Made by a program: the position numbers and the translations under genes
Notes under the pieces: generated by a model
Database searches by the model: none
What the model saw: the letters and a program-made list of their open reading frames with translations, nothing else
Told to the model about the DNA's origin: nothing
DNA from: an uncultured Verrucomicrobiota bacterium
Lineage (GTDB): Bacteria; Verrucomicrobiota; Verrucomicrobiia; Chthoniobacterales; SZAS-18
Reading direction: 5' to 3'
Assembly: GCA_937859745.1 (NCBI GenBank)
Contig: CALMAQ010000366.1
Location: forward strand, 1 to 35,219
Length of the DNA stretch: 35,219 nt
In this document: in pieces, positions 17,386 through 24,527 of the stretch
How positions within the stretch are numbered: the first letter of the stretch is position 1
Layout of the letters: each line of letters begins with the position of its first letter

Positions 17386-19938
17386 ATGTCCAAAAGCCTT
17401 GTCATTGCGGAAAAGCCCAGCGTTGCCGCCGATCTTGCCCGGGCGCTTGGCCGTTTCACGAAGGTGGACGATACTTTCGAGAACGATCAGTACGTCATTT
17501 CGTCGGCGGTCGGTCACCTCGTGGAGTTGGCCCTGCCCTCCGACATGGATAAAAAGCGCGGCAAGTGGACGTTCGCCAACCTGCCGGTCATTCCCGAGGA
17601 ATTCGATCTCAAGCCCATCGAGAAGAACGAGGATCGCTTCAAGATGCTCAAGCGTCTGATGAAGCGCGCGGACGTGACCGAGATCATCAACGCCTGCGAC
17701 GCGGGCCGCGAAGGCGAACTGATCTTCCGGCTGCTCGTGAAGCTCGCGGGGGTCCACAAGCCGATGTGCCGTTTATGGCTCCAGTCCATGACGGCTGACG
17801 CCATCCGCACGGCGTTTGGCCGCCTGCGCACGGACGAGGAGATGCTCCCTTTGGCCAAGGCCGCCTACAGCCGCGCGGAAAGCGACTGGCTGGTGGGGAT
17901 CAATGCCACTCGGGCGATGACGGCCTTCAACTCGAAGGCGGGCGGTTTCCAGTTGACCCCGGTCGGTCGGGTGCAGACGCCGACGCTTGCCATCCTCGTC
18001 GAGCGGGAGAAGAAAATCCGTGCGTTCAAGCCGCGGACGTACTTTGAGGTATTCGGCGACTTTGACGTGAAGGCCGGGAACTACCGCGGCCGGTGGTTCG
18101 ACGAGAGATTTCAAAAGGGTGCTGATGAGGATGCCCGGGCTGAGCGCCTTTGGGAGCGCGAGAAGGCGGACGCCGTCCGCGCCAAGTGTCTCGGCAAAAC
18201 GGGCACCGTCACGGAGGAGAAGAAACCGGCGAGCCAGGCCCCTCCCCTCCTCTACGACCTGACGAGCCTCCAGCGCGATGCGAACGGCCGCTTCGGCTTC
18301 AGCGCGCGGCGCACCCTGCAAGTGGCCCAGCAACTTTACGAAAAGCACAAGGTGCTGACCTATCCGCGCACGGACAGCCGATACCTGCCCGAGGATTACC
18401 TCGACACCGTCAAAGCGACGATGGGCAGCTTCGCGGACCCGATCCTCGCCGGACACGCCGGCAAGGCCTTGGCGAACAACTGGGTGCGCTTTACCAAGAA
18501 GGTGTTCGATAACGCCAAGGTGTCCGACCACAACGCGATCATCCCGACGGGGGTGGAACCCAAGGGGCTGGACGAGGCGCAGCAGAAAATTTTTGATCTC
18601 GTGGCCAAGCGATTTATCGCGGTATTCTATCCGTCGGCGCAGTTCGAGGTGACGACTCGGCTGACGCGGGTGGAAGGCGAGGTGTTCAAGACCGATGGCC
18701 GCGTGATCAAAGACCCAGGCTGGATGGCGGTTTATGGCCGGGAAGCCACGCTCGGCGATGGTTCCGACGCGAACCTCGTGCCCATCGTGCAGGGCGAAAA
18801 CGCTCTCGCAGCCGAAGTGGAAGTCAAACAGAGCGAGACGAAGCCGCCCGCCCGGTACAACGAGGCGACGCTCCTTGCCACGATGGAAGGCGCGGGAAAA
18901 CTTATCGACGACGAGGAACTGCGCGCCGCGATCAGCGCAAAAGGTCTCGGCACGCCCGCGACCCGCGCTTCGATCATCGAGGGGTTGATCCTGGACGAAT
19001 ACATCTCGCGTCAGGGACGCGAACTCGTGGCCACGGCCAAAGGGGTGTCCCTCATCAATCTCCTGAAGGGGATCGGAATCGCCGCACTCTGCTCGCCGGA
19101 ATTAACTGGCGAGTGGGAGTTCAAGCTTAAGCTGATGGAGCAGGGCGGATTGCAGCGCAAGGAATTCATGGCGCAAATCCGCGGTCTGACGGAGGACATC
19201 GTCAACAAGGCCAAGAATTTTCAAGGCGACACCGTCGAGGGCGACTTCGGTGAACTGGACGTGCGCTGCCCGAAATGCGGCACCCGGCCGCTCAAAGAGG
19301 AATACCGGGTGTTCCGTTGCTCGTCCTGCGATTTCGTCTTCTGGAAGTCCTTGGCCGGCCGCACGTTCGACCCGGAGGAAATCAAGACCTTGCTGCTGGA
19401 GGGCCGCGTGGGTCCGCTGGAGGGGTTCCGGAGCAAGGAGGGCAGGCCTTTCTCGGCCGCCGTCAAGCTCGGCCCGGAAGGAAAGGCGGAGTTCGATTTC
19501 CCTCCCCCCGAGACCGTTGACCTTTCCGCTCTCCCCCCGCTCTGCGGCTGCGCAGTGTGCAAGAAAGGCCAGGTTTACGCCACCGAAGCGTTTTACATCT
19601 GCAATCTCGCCGCGGAAGTGGAAAAAACCTGCACCTTCCGCATGGGCAGGACGATCCTGCAGCGGGAAATTGATCCTGCCCAGGTCGTCAAACTCCATGC
19701 CACCGGCAAAACCGACCTGCTCAACAAGTTCATCTCCAAGAAAGGCAGACCATTTTCTGCCTATCTGAAGCTGGAGAAGAACGGCAAGGTGGCCTTCGAA
19801 TTCGAGGTGCGTGCTGGTGACGCGGGTAGGCGGCTCGGTCAAGGGAAGTCGGCGGCACCGGCGTCCCCACCGGCCGGGAACAAGCCTAAGTCGGCGAAAC
19901 TGCGCCCCGCTCCTAGCCGTCGCGCGGCCAAAAGCTAA
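17386..19938 (+). CDS. topB: DNA topoisomerase III (type IA) with C-terminal zinc ribbon and repeats
   Basis: 850 residues. It relaxes and decatenates DNA through a 5'-phosphotyrosine link. The Toprim domain begins SLVIAEKPSVAADLARALG, the form found in topoisomerase III (topoisomerase I has VESPAKAKT), and has DAGREGE at 105-111. The catalytic tyrosine is Tyr326 in TYPRTDSRYLPEDY. After the core, a four-Cys ribbon reads CPKCG...CSSC at about 626-648. Two similar C-terminal repeats follow (LEGFRSKEGRPFSAAVKLG and LNKFISKKGRPFSAYLKLEK), the second preceded by more cysteines (CGCAVC). The last 50 residues are a Lys/Pro/Ala-rich basic tail. It sits where many bacteria have topA after dprA. Probably co-transcribed with dprA. 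Confidence 0.95.
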   Translation: MSKSLVIAEKPSVAADLARALGRFTKVDDTFENDQYVISSAVGHLVELALPSDMDKKRGKWTFANLPVIPEEFDLKPIEKNEDRFKMLKRLMKRADVTEIINACDAGREGELIFRLLVKLAGVHKPMCRLWLQSMTADAIRTAFGRLRTDEEMLPLAKAAYSRAESDWLVGINATRAMTAFNSKAGGFQLTPVGRVQTPTLAILVEREKKIRAFKPRTYFEVFGDFDVKAGNYRGRWFDERFQKGADEDARAERLWEREKADAVRAKCLGKTGTVTEEKKPASQAPPLLYDLTSLQRDANGRFGFSARRTLQVAQQLYEKHKVLTYPRTDSRYLPEDYLDTVKATMGSFADPILAGHAGKALANNWVRFTKKVFDNAKVSDHNAIIPTGVEPKGLDEAQQKIFDLVAKRFIAVFYPSAQFEVTTRLTRVEGEVFKTDGRVIKDPGWMAVYGREATLGDGSDANLVPIVQGENALAAEVEVKQSETKPPARYNEATLLATMEGAGKLIDDEELRAAISAKGLGTPATRASIIEGLILDEYISRQGRELVATAKGVSLINLLKGIGIAALCSPELTGEWEFKLKLMEQGGLQRKEFMAQIRGLTEDIVNKAKNFQGDTVEGDFGELDVRCPKCGTRPLKEEYRVFRCSSCDFVFWKSLAGRTFDPEEIKTLLLEGRVGPLEGFRSKEGRPFSAAVKLGPEGKAEFDFPPPETVDLSALPPLCGCAVCKKGQVYATEAFYICNLAAEVEKTCTFRMGRTILQREIDPAQVVKLHATGKTDLLNKFISKKGRPFSAYLKLEKNGKVAFEFEVRAGDAGRRLGQGKSAAPASPPAGNKPKSAKLRPAPSRRAAKS

Positions 19939-19989
19939 CAAGCCGTTGACTTCCCGGTCATACCGCCAGTGGTTCGATGGGCATTGACA

Positions 19990-20005
19990 CCACAATATCT
20001 TGTGT
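19990..20005 (+). promoter_or_regulatory. NrdR box upstream of nrdR
   Basis: CCACAATATCTTGTGT matches the NrdR operator consensus ACACWATATMTWGTGT (as I recall it) at 15 of 16 positions and is palindromic. It directly follows a perfect -35 hexamer TTGACA (19984-19989), so bound NrdR would cover the promoter spacer. A clear -10 is not evident. Only one box is seen; ribonucleotide reductase promoters usually have two. The box implies that NrdR represses its own gene. Confidence 0.75.
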
Positions 20006-20034
20006 TACGTCTAGTGGGTCTCCGCCCTAGCTAG

Positions 20035-20520
20035 ATGCGCTGCCCCAAATGTAAAAGCATTGAAGATCGAGTGATCGATTCCCGGCCGGTCAATCATTGC
20101 TCGGGAATCCGGCGGCGGCGCGTATGCCTGAACTGCGAATACCGTTTCACTACTTACGAGCAAATCGAACGTGCGGACCTCCTTGTCATCAAGCGGGATG
20201 GCCGCCACGAACCTTTTGATCGCCACAAACTGAGTTCGGGACTGGTTAAAGCCTGTGAGAAGCGGCCTGTGGATCTGGAAGTCCTCGACCAAGCCACAGA
20301 GGATATCGTGCAGGAACTTGAAACGAACTTCGGCCGGGAGGTTCATTCGCGAGAGATCGGAGCGAAGGTCATGGCCAAGCTCCACGACATTGATGAAGTC
20401 GCTTACGTTCGTTATGCGTCCGTCTACCGCCACTTTCAGGACATCGGTGAGTTCATCGACGAGATCAAAATGCTCGAACAACGTCCGAAGAGGGACGAGA
20501 TGCAGCAGGAACTTTTTTGA
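20035..20520 (+). CDS. nrdR: Transcriptional repressor NrdR
   Basis: ATP/dATP-sensing repressor of ribonucleotide reductase genes. 161 residues, the usual length. The N-terminal zinc ribbon is intact (Cys3, Cys6, Cys31, Cys34; MRCPKC and CLNCEYRFTTYE), followed by the ATP-cone domain at about 49-139 (IKRDGRHEPFDRHKLSSGL to VAYVRYASVYRHFQDI). The ATG at 20035 is the only start that keeps the ribbon. A matching NrdR box lies 30 bases upstream. No nrd structural gene is in the window. Confidence 0.97.
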   Translation: MRCPKCKSIEDRVIDSRPVNHCSGIRRRRVCLNCEYRFTTYEQIERADLLVIKRDGRHEPFDRHKLSSGLVKACEKRPVDLEVLDQATEDIVQELETNFGREVHSREIGAKVMAKLHDIDEVAYVRYASVYRHFQDIGEFIDEIKMLEQRPKRDEMQQELF

Positions 20521-20565
20521 AACGAAGGACGTAAGATCGCCTGGAAGTGATTGCTACGTGGCGTG

Positions 20566-21129
20566 ATGAACTATAATCCAGCGCCAACACAAGACCCGGA
20601 ATCGCAGCTTTTGACCGCAGCTTGTACGCATACTTGGCTGGTCCTGAATCTGAGCTTGGCAGCAGCGAAGATTGGTTGTGTGACTTGGTGGTCGTTGGAA
20701 GACATCGCGGTGGCGGTCCGGATGGCCTTGTTTGCCGAACCACAACCAGCGAGCATTGCCTTACCGGATTTGCAGACCAGGATCGCCGCGGTCCTGCTGG
20801 ACATCGGCTGCCCTGAACTGGCTGGTTCCTTCCGCCTCATCCACCCGGTTTTACGGGTTTCGCTGGTGGACTGCGCCCGCAACCCGCCGCTGCGGAACGA
20901 GAGGGAATTTTTCGCCAGACTAGGTTCTCAAATTGACATGATTTGTCATCGCGGCATCCAACGTCTGCACCTCGCGGATCTTGCCGCATGGGAAGCAGGA
21001 CTGTCGCCGATGGATGGCTCGTTCCCGTGGTGCCCGCCCGCTTTGGATCGTGCCAGCATCGTGACCTTTGTGCGGCAGCACCTTCGTTCGTTGCCACTGC
21101 GGCAATCCATCTGTTGCTTGATCTTTTGA
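20566..21129 (+). CDS. Hypothetical protein between nrdR and the HIT gene
   Basis: 187 residues from ATG 20566 (an upstream TTG at 20551 is possible). I do not recognise the family. It is mostly alpha-helical with five Cys and five Trp, no signal peptide and no membrane helix. The part ITWW-like CVTWWSLEDIAVAVRMALFA followed by LPDLQTRIAAVLLDIGCPEL has a helix pattern that faintly recalls the end of an ATP-cone, but this is weak. Coding status is supported by its length, its fit between nrdR (45 bases before) and the HIT gene (7 bases after), and a lack of any alternative frame. Base composition is a little lower in GC than its neighbours. Confidence 0.6.
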   Translation: MNYNPAPTQDPESQLLTAACTHTWLVLNLSLAAAKIGCVTWWSLEDIAVAVRMALFAEPQPASIALPDLQTRIAAVLLDIGCPELAGSFRLIHPVLRVSLVDCARNPPLRNEREFFARLGSQIDMICHRGIQRLHLADLAAWEAGLSPMDGSFPWCPPALDRASIVTFVRQHLRSLPLRQSICCLIF

Positions 21130-21136
21130 TGCTCCC

Positions 21137-21475
21137 ATGACCATTTTCGAGAAAATCGCCGCCCGCCAGATTCCGGCGGACATCGTTTACGAAGACGCGG
21201 AGACCATTGCGTTTCGGGATGTCCATCCGCAAGCGCCCGTCCATGTGCTCATCGTTCCCAAGCGAGTGGTGGAGCGGGTTGGCGACATTCAAGACGGTGA
21301 CGCCGAACTGATGGGGCAATTGCTGGTTGCATCGCAGAGAGTCGCCCGGCAGGAAGGAGTCGTGGCGACCGGTTTCCGGCTGGTTATTAATCACGGCAGA
21401 AATGCCGGGGAAAGTGTGCCCCATCTTCACATCCATTTACTTGGCGGTCGTCCGCTGGATTGGCCGCCCGGCTAA
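21137..21475 (+). CDS. HIT-family nucleotide-binding hydrolase (HINT type)
   Basis: 112 residues, the normal size of a HINT-type histidine-triad protein, which hydrolyses purine nucleoside phosphoramidates and acyl-adenylates. The triad is HLHIHLLGGR with His96, His98 and His100; the last carries the nucleotidyl intermediate in the family. The N-terminus (TIFEKIAARQIPADIVYED) and VHVLIVPKRVVERV are typical. It starts 7 bases after the preceding hypothetical gene, so the two are probably co-transcribed. No Shine-Dalgarno sequence. Confidence 0.95.
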   Translation: MTIFEKIAARQIPADIVYEDAETIAFRDVHPQAPVHVLIVPKRVVERVGDIQDGDAELMGQLLVASQRVARQEGVVATGFRLVINHGRNAGESVPHLHIHLLGGRPLDWPPG

Positions 21476-21560
21476 AATAACCGCTGCGTTGGAGATATGA
21501 TTATTCTTACGTAAATGACGGTATAACCCAAGTCATAGCTGTCATGCCGTTGCGGTACGC

Positions 21561-21592
21561 AAAAACGGGCCAAAGTGGCTTGCTTTGGCCCG
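21561..21592 (-). terminator. Rho-independent terminator of the dksA-like/rpmG/rpsR group
   Basis: Read on the minus strand: a 10-bp perfect stem CGGGCCAAAG/CTTTGGCCCG around a 7-base loop, followed by five T. A second perfect 9-bp hairpin (GCACGGACA/TGTCCGTGC, 21599-21621) lies between it and the rpsR stop, without a T-run. Confidence 0.88.
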
Positions 21593-21637
21593 GTGTCGGC
21601 ACGGACAACTTTTGTCCGTGCATCGCGCGTTGCACTC

Positions 21638-21877
21638 TTACTTCATCAACAACACGGATCGGCTGCGCTTGATTTCCCGCGTGATTTTGCGGTGCAGGAA
21701 CGCGGACATCCCCGTCACTCGGCGCGGCAGGATCTTGCCACTCTCAGTAACGAATTTGCGGAGCAGGTCGGGATTCTTGTAATCGATGGCTTCCGGGGCG
21801 ATATCGACCCGGCGGCGCGGCATGATCCGGTTCGCACGACGGAAATTCGACCGGCGCTGAGGTGTCTTGGGTTGCAT
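21638..21877 (-). CDS. rpsR: 30S ribosomal protein S18
   Basis: 79 residues. S18 sits on the platform of the small subunit next to S6. The core [20 protein letters not shown], then PRRVTG and [17 protein letters not shown], is characteristic. The start at 21877 gives the usual basic N-terminus ([20 protein letters not shown]). The gene is separated from its common partners rpsF and rplI and instead follows rpmG with a 4-base gap, the second in a three-gene ribosomal/regulatory group with the dksA-like gene. Confidence 0.96.
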   Translation of the reverse strand: MQPKTPQRRSNFRRANRIMPRRRVDIAPEAIDYKNPDLLRKFVTESGKILPRRVTGMSAFLHRKITREIKRSRSVLLMK

Positions 21878-21881
21878 GGAT

Positions 21882-22055
21882 TTATCGGGTCTCGCGGTGC
21901 AGGGTGTGCCGCTTCAGAAACGGATTGTACTTTTTCTTCTCCAGACGTCCGGGGGTGTTCGGGCTCTTCTTGTTGCGGGTCGACACGTAGCGCGAAGCGG
22001 GTTTGCCTTCCGCCTTGGCCTCCGTGCATTCCAGGGTAATGATGTCGCGTGCCAT
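21882..22055 (-). CDS. rpmG: 50S ribosomal protein L33, zinc ligands mostly lost
   Basis: 57 residues, too short for most ORF filters: [20 protein letters not shown], then [20 protein letters not shown] and [16 protein letters not shown]. The ending HTLHRET and the start ITLECTE match the zinc-binding (C+) L33 lineage, but of its four cysteines only the first remains: the first CxxC reads CTEA and the second has become NPFLK. Thus this copy should not bind zinc. It lies between the dksA-like gene (15 bases upstream) and rpsR (4 bases downstream), clearly co-transcribed. Confidence 0.94.
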   Translation of the reverse strand: MARDIITLECTEAKAEGKPASRYVSTRNKKSPNTPGRLEKKKYNPFLKRHTLHRETR

Positions 22056-22070
22056 GGGTTCTTGGGCGGA

Positions 22071-22763
22071 TTATTCCTTGTTGTCGGGCGTGAACTCTTC
22101 TTCTTCCGTATCGTTGTTTTCCTCGTCGGTCAACCCGAAGAGCGAGGTGACCGATTGCCGCACGCGCTGGGCCTTGTTCTGCCGTTCAAGTTGCGATTGG
22201 CATTCCACGGTGTACCGGGTGAACGGGATGGCTTCGAGGCGTTCGTGGTTGATCGGCTTGCCGGACATCTCGCAAGTGCCGTAGGTGCCTGACTCGATGC
22301 GTTTGAGTGCTTCGTCAATCTCGTACAGAGCGTCCTGTTCCTGCGAAAGCAGGTTGAGGGCGAAGTCGCGGTCGTAGGCGTCGCTGCCGGCGTCCGCCTG
22401 GTGCATGCCAAAGGCGCTGGCCTCGCTGCCCTCAGCCCGAGCGCGGAGATTATCCTGGGCCATGCCGCTCATCGAGTCGAGCATGGCATCGCGCAAGGCG
22501 AGCAGACGCTTCTTCTGAGTAAGCAGGAACGGGTCGAGCTTGGCGTCCGTTGCATCCTCGTTCTTGTTCGAGGGCAGAAAGTATTTTGAGACCGAGGCAG
22601 TCAGATCTTGGGTGCTGGCCGCTTTGACCGTCCCGGCGGCAGCCTTCGGCGTTTTCTTGGCCTCGCCCTTCTCGACCGGATGGGCCTGCGTGCTGGCCAT
22701 CTCGGGCTGCGGCTGCGGAGCGGCTTCAGCTTTGGACTTGGCGGCAGATTTTGGCTTTGGCAT
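22071..22763 (-). CDS. DksA/TraR-family protein with incomplete zinc finger
   Basis: 230 residues. The first 60 are Ala/Lys/Pro-rich and probably disordered. Residues 75-160 are a coiled-coil-like helical part (LLTQKKRLLALRDAMLDSMS and DRDFALNLLSQEQDALYEID). The finger GTYGTCEMSGKPINHERLEA with RYTVECQSQ shows the DksA/TraR fold, but only two of the four cysteines remain: Cys164 and Cys188, with Ser167 and Gln191 in place of the others. The C-terminal tail is acidic (TDEENNDTEEEEFTPDN). Family members enter the RNA polymerase secondary channel to tune initiation, often with ppGpp; many longer, divergent members have unknown targets. First gene of a group with rpmG and rpsR. Confidence 0.88.
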   Translation of the reverse strand: MPKPKSAAKSKAEAAPQPQPEMASTQAHPVEKGEAKKTPKAAAGTVKAASTQDLTASVSKYFLPSNKNEDATDAKLDPFLLTQKKRLLALRDAMLDSMSGMAQDNLRARAEGSEASAFGMHQADAGSDAYDRDFALNLLSQEQDALYEIDEALKRIESGTYGTCEMSGKPINHERLEAIPFTRYTVECQSQLERQNKAQRVRQSVTSLFGLTDEENNDTEEEEFTPDNKE

Positions 22764-22879
22764 AGGGGGCGCGAAAAACGGCGAAAGTTAGGGGAAACAG
22801 GCAAACGGGATTTTGAAAAGGGGAGTAGTTAATGGCATCCGCCGCTTCACGCAAGGGCCAATCACCTGAATTTTGCAGG

Positions 22880-22919
22880 GTGCTGGCCCCGCCCCCGCAG
22901 GCGTCCGGGCGGGCCTTTT
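22880..22919. terminator. GC-rich hairpin after the ABC-2 permease genes
   Basis: GGCCCCGCCC and GGGCGGGCC pair with one bulged C around a 12-base loop, directly after the stop of the second permease gene. The T-run (TTTTT) lies on the + strand side, so it looks like a terminator for + transcription, where no gene precedes it; for the minus-strand permease gene the hairpin lacks a T-run. Confidence 0.45.
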
Positions 22920-23714
22920 TCACGAACTGGCGCTGGAATATCGCCGCAGGGCGTGTTGCCAGAGCACACGGCTCGTCGCCAGCGCCAGGATGCACACGCC
23001 GACGAGGTGAAGCATGAGCAACGCCGGATGGCTCGCCGCCCGGACAAGCAGCCGCGCCGGCACGTTGGAAACGACCACCACCGGGATCAGCCAGGTGAAG
23101 ATCAGCTTGAACAACCCGCTAAACACGACATCCGGGTAACGGGCGATGCTCACCACGTTGAAATAACCGTAGATCAGGCCTTGCGCCCGCACGATCCAGA
23201 AGCTCAGCGTCGCCAGCGCGAACATGATCGCGTAGTGGATCATCGCCCCGAGCAGGATCGCTGCGGCGTAGCAGCCTACCTGCCACGGCTGCGGCACAAT
23301 GCCGAGCTTGCCCAGCGAGAATAGCACGAACGTCGCCCCGATGCCGACGTTGATGAGGTTGTCCAGGCCGAATTGTTTCGTAGACACGGAGAACTGAGGA
23401 TCGACCGGCAGCAGCAGCAACAGGTCCAGTCTGCCCGTACGAACCAAGTCGGGCAGGTTGGCGAGATTGACGTAGAACACCGCCTGGAAGACTTGGCTGA
23501 TGATCTGGTGGGTGCCGATGAGGAGCACCACCTCCCACTTGGACCAGTCGCCGATCTCTTCGGTGCTCCGAAAAAGGACTTCCACGAAGAGGATTTGGCC
23601 GAGAAACCAGAGCAATTCCGTCAGCAGCCAGAGCAGGAAATTCGCCTTGAAAGACGCCTCGCGGATCAGCGAGTTGCGCAGCAGCAACCGGTAGATTTGC
23701 CAGTATCGCGTCAT
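22920..23714 (-). CDS. ABC-2 type permease subunit (COG3694-like)
   Basis: 264 residues with six predicted membrane segments (for example FLLWLLTELLWFLGQILFVE, ALATLSFWIVRAQGLIYGY and LIFTWLIPVVVVSNVPARLL). The signature PDLVRTGRLDLLLLLPVDPQ is shared with its partner (IREGQINSLLVKPLDYL) and marks the paired permeases of an uncharacterised bacterial ABC exporter, usually COG4587 plus COG3694 with ATPase COG4586. Follows the partner gene after 6 bases. No ATPase gene is near. Substrate unknown. Confidence 0.88.
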   Translation of the reverse strand: MTRYWQIYRLLLRNSLIREASFKANFLLWLLTELLWFLGQILFVEVLFRSTEEIGDWSKWEVVLLIGTHQIISQVFQAVFYVNLANLPDLVRTGRLDLLLLLPVDPQFSVSTKQFGLDNLINVGIGATFVLFSLGKLGIVPQPWQVGCYAAAILLGAMIHYAIMFALATLSFWIVRAQGLIYGYFNVVSIARYPDVVFSGLFKLIFTWLIPVVVVSNVPARLLVRAASHPALLMLHLVGVCILALATSRVLWQHALRRYSSASS

Positions 23715-23720
23715 GTCGTA

Positions 23721-24527
23721 TCACCCGCCAAAAGCCTGGTAGCGGCGGACGCCGCGCCGCCACATCAGCTGGCCCACCCCCCACATCACGGCCACCCAGA
23801 CGGCCTGGATCACGAGGCCTTGGTAGAGCGCCGGGCCGCGGATGCTCTCCTGGATCACCGCCACCGGGAAGAACAATTCGTAGCTGAATGGCAGCCAATC
23901 CGTCAACCTGCGGACCCCGCCCGGCAGCAGGTCGAGCGGGAACAGGTGGCCGCTCAGGAAGTATTCGAACGAGTAGACGATGAACACGACCGTGGAGATT
24001 TCCAGGATCCAGAACGCGAGCATGGCTACGGCGTAGGTGACGAAGAATTGCAGGAAGGCCGCTAGGGTCAGCGAAAGCAGGCCCCAGGCCCAGGTCTCGC
24101 CGTGCCGGGGCAGCGTTACGTACCGGGAAAAACACACGAACAATCCCAGCACGAGCGGCAGCGTGAGCGCCGAATACGTGACCCGGTAACCCAAGAAAAG
24201 GCTGACGCGGTAGCCGAGGTAGTCCAACGGCTTGACCAGCAGCGAATTGATCTGCCCCTCGCGGATGTCGGCCGCGATCTGCCACTCGTCCTCCGTCGGC
24301 GTGATGAGGTTGGTGACGAGGTTCGTGAGCAGGAAGTAATAGATCATCGACCCGAACCCGTAGCCGCCAACGGGTTCGTGCCGGGAAGCGAAGATCGCGC
24401 GCCACAGGAACACCGTCCCGAGCAGTGGGATCACCTCGAACACGGAACGCAGGAGGAAGTTCCAGCGGTAGACGAGCGTGTTTTGCAGCCCGACGCCGAA
24501 GATCGTGCGGTACTTGGCGAGCGTCAT
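23721..24527 (-). CDS. ABC-2 type permease subunit (COG4587-like)
   Basis: 268 residues, about six membrane segments (SMIYYFLLTNLVTNLI, ALTLPLVLGLFVCFSRYV, LLSLTLAAFLQFFVTYAVAM, FIVYSFEYFLSG). The N-terminal helix KYRTIFGVGLQNTLVYRWNF and the loop IREGQINSLLVKPLDYLGYR are family hallmarks. Its start overlaps the pdxA stop (ATGA), so translation is probably coupled, and the second permease follows after 6 bases. It needs an ATPase partner encoded elsewhere. Confidence 0.88.
   Translation of the reverse strand: MTLAKYRTIFGVGLQNTLVYRWNFLLRSVFEVIPLLGTVFLWRAIFASRHEPVGGYGFGSMIYYFLLTNLVTNLITPTEDEWQIAADIREGQINSLLVKPLDYLGYRVSLFLGYRVTYSALTLPLVLGLFVCFSRYVTLPRHGETWAWGLLSLTLAAFLQFFVTYAVAMLAFWILEISTVVFIVYSFEYFLSGHLFPLDLLPGGVRRLTDWLPFSYELFFPVAVIQESIRGPALYQGLVIQAVWVAVMWGVGQLMWRRGVRRYQAFGG

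Noticed and set aside
20551-20577. Perfect TATAAT (20572-20577) with TTGCTA 15 bases upstream
   Set aside because: The spacing is short and the hexamer is the AACTATAAT coding start of the unknown gene. It could drive the HIT gene, but there is no support beyond the match.
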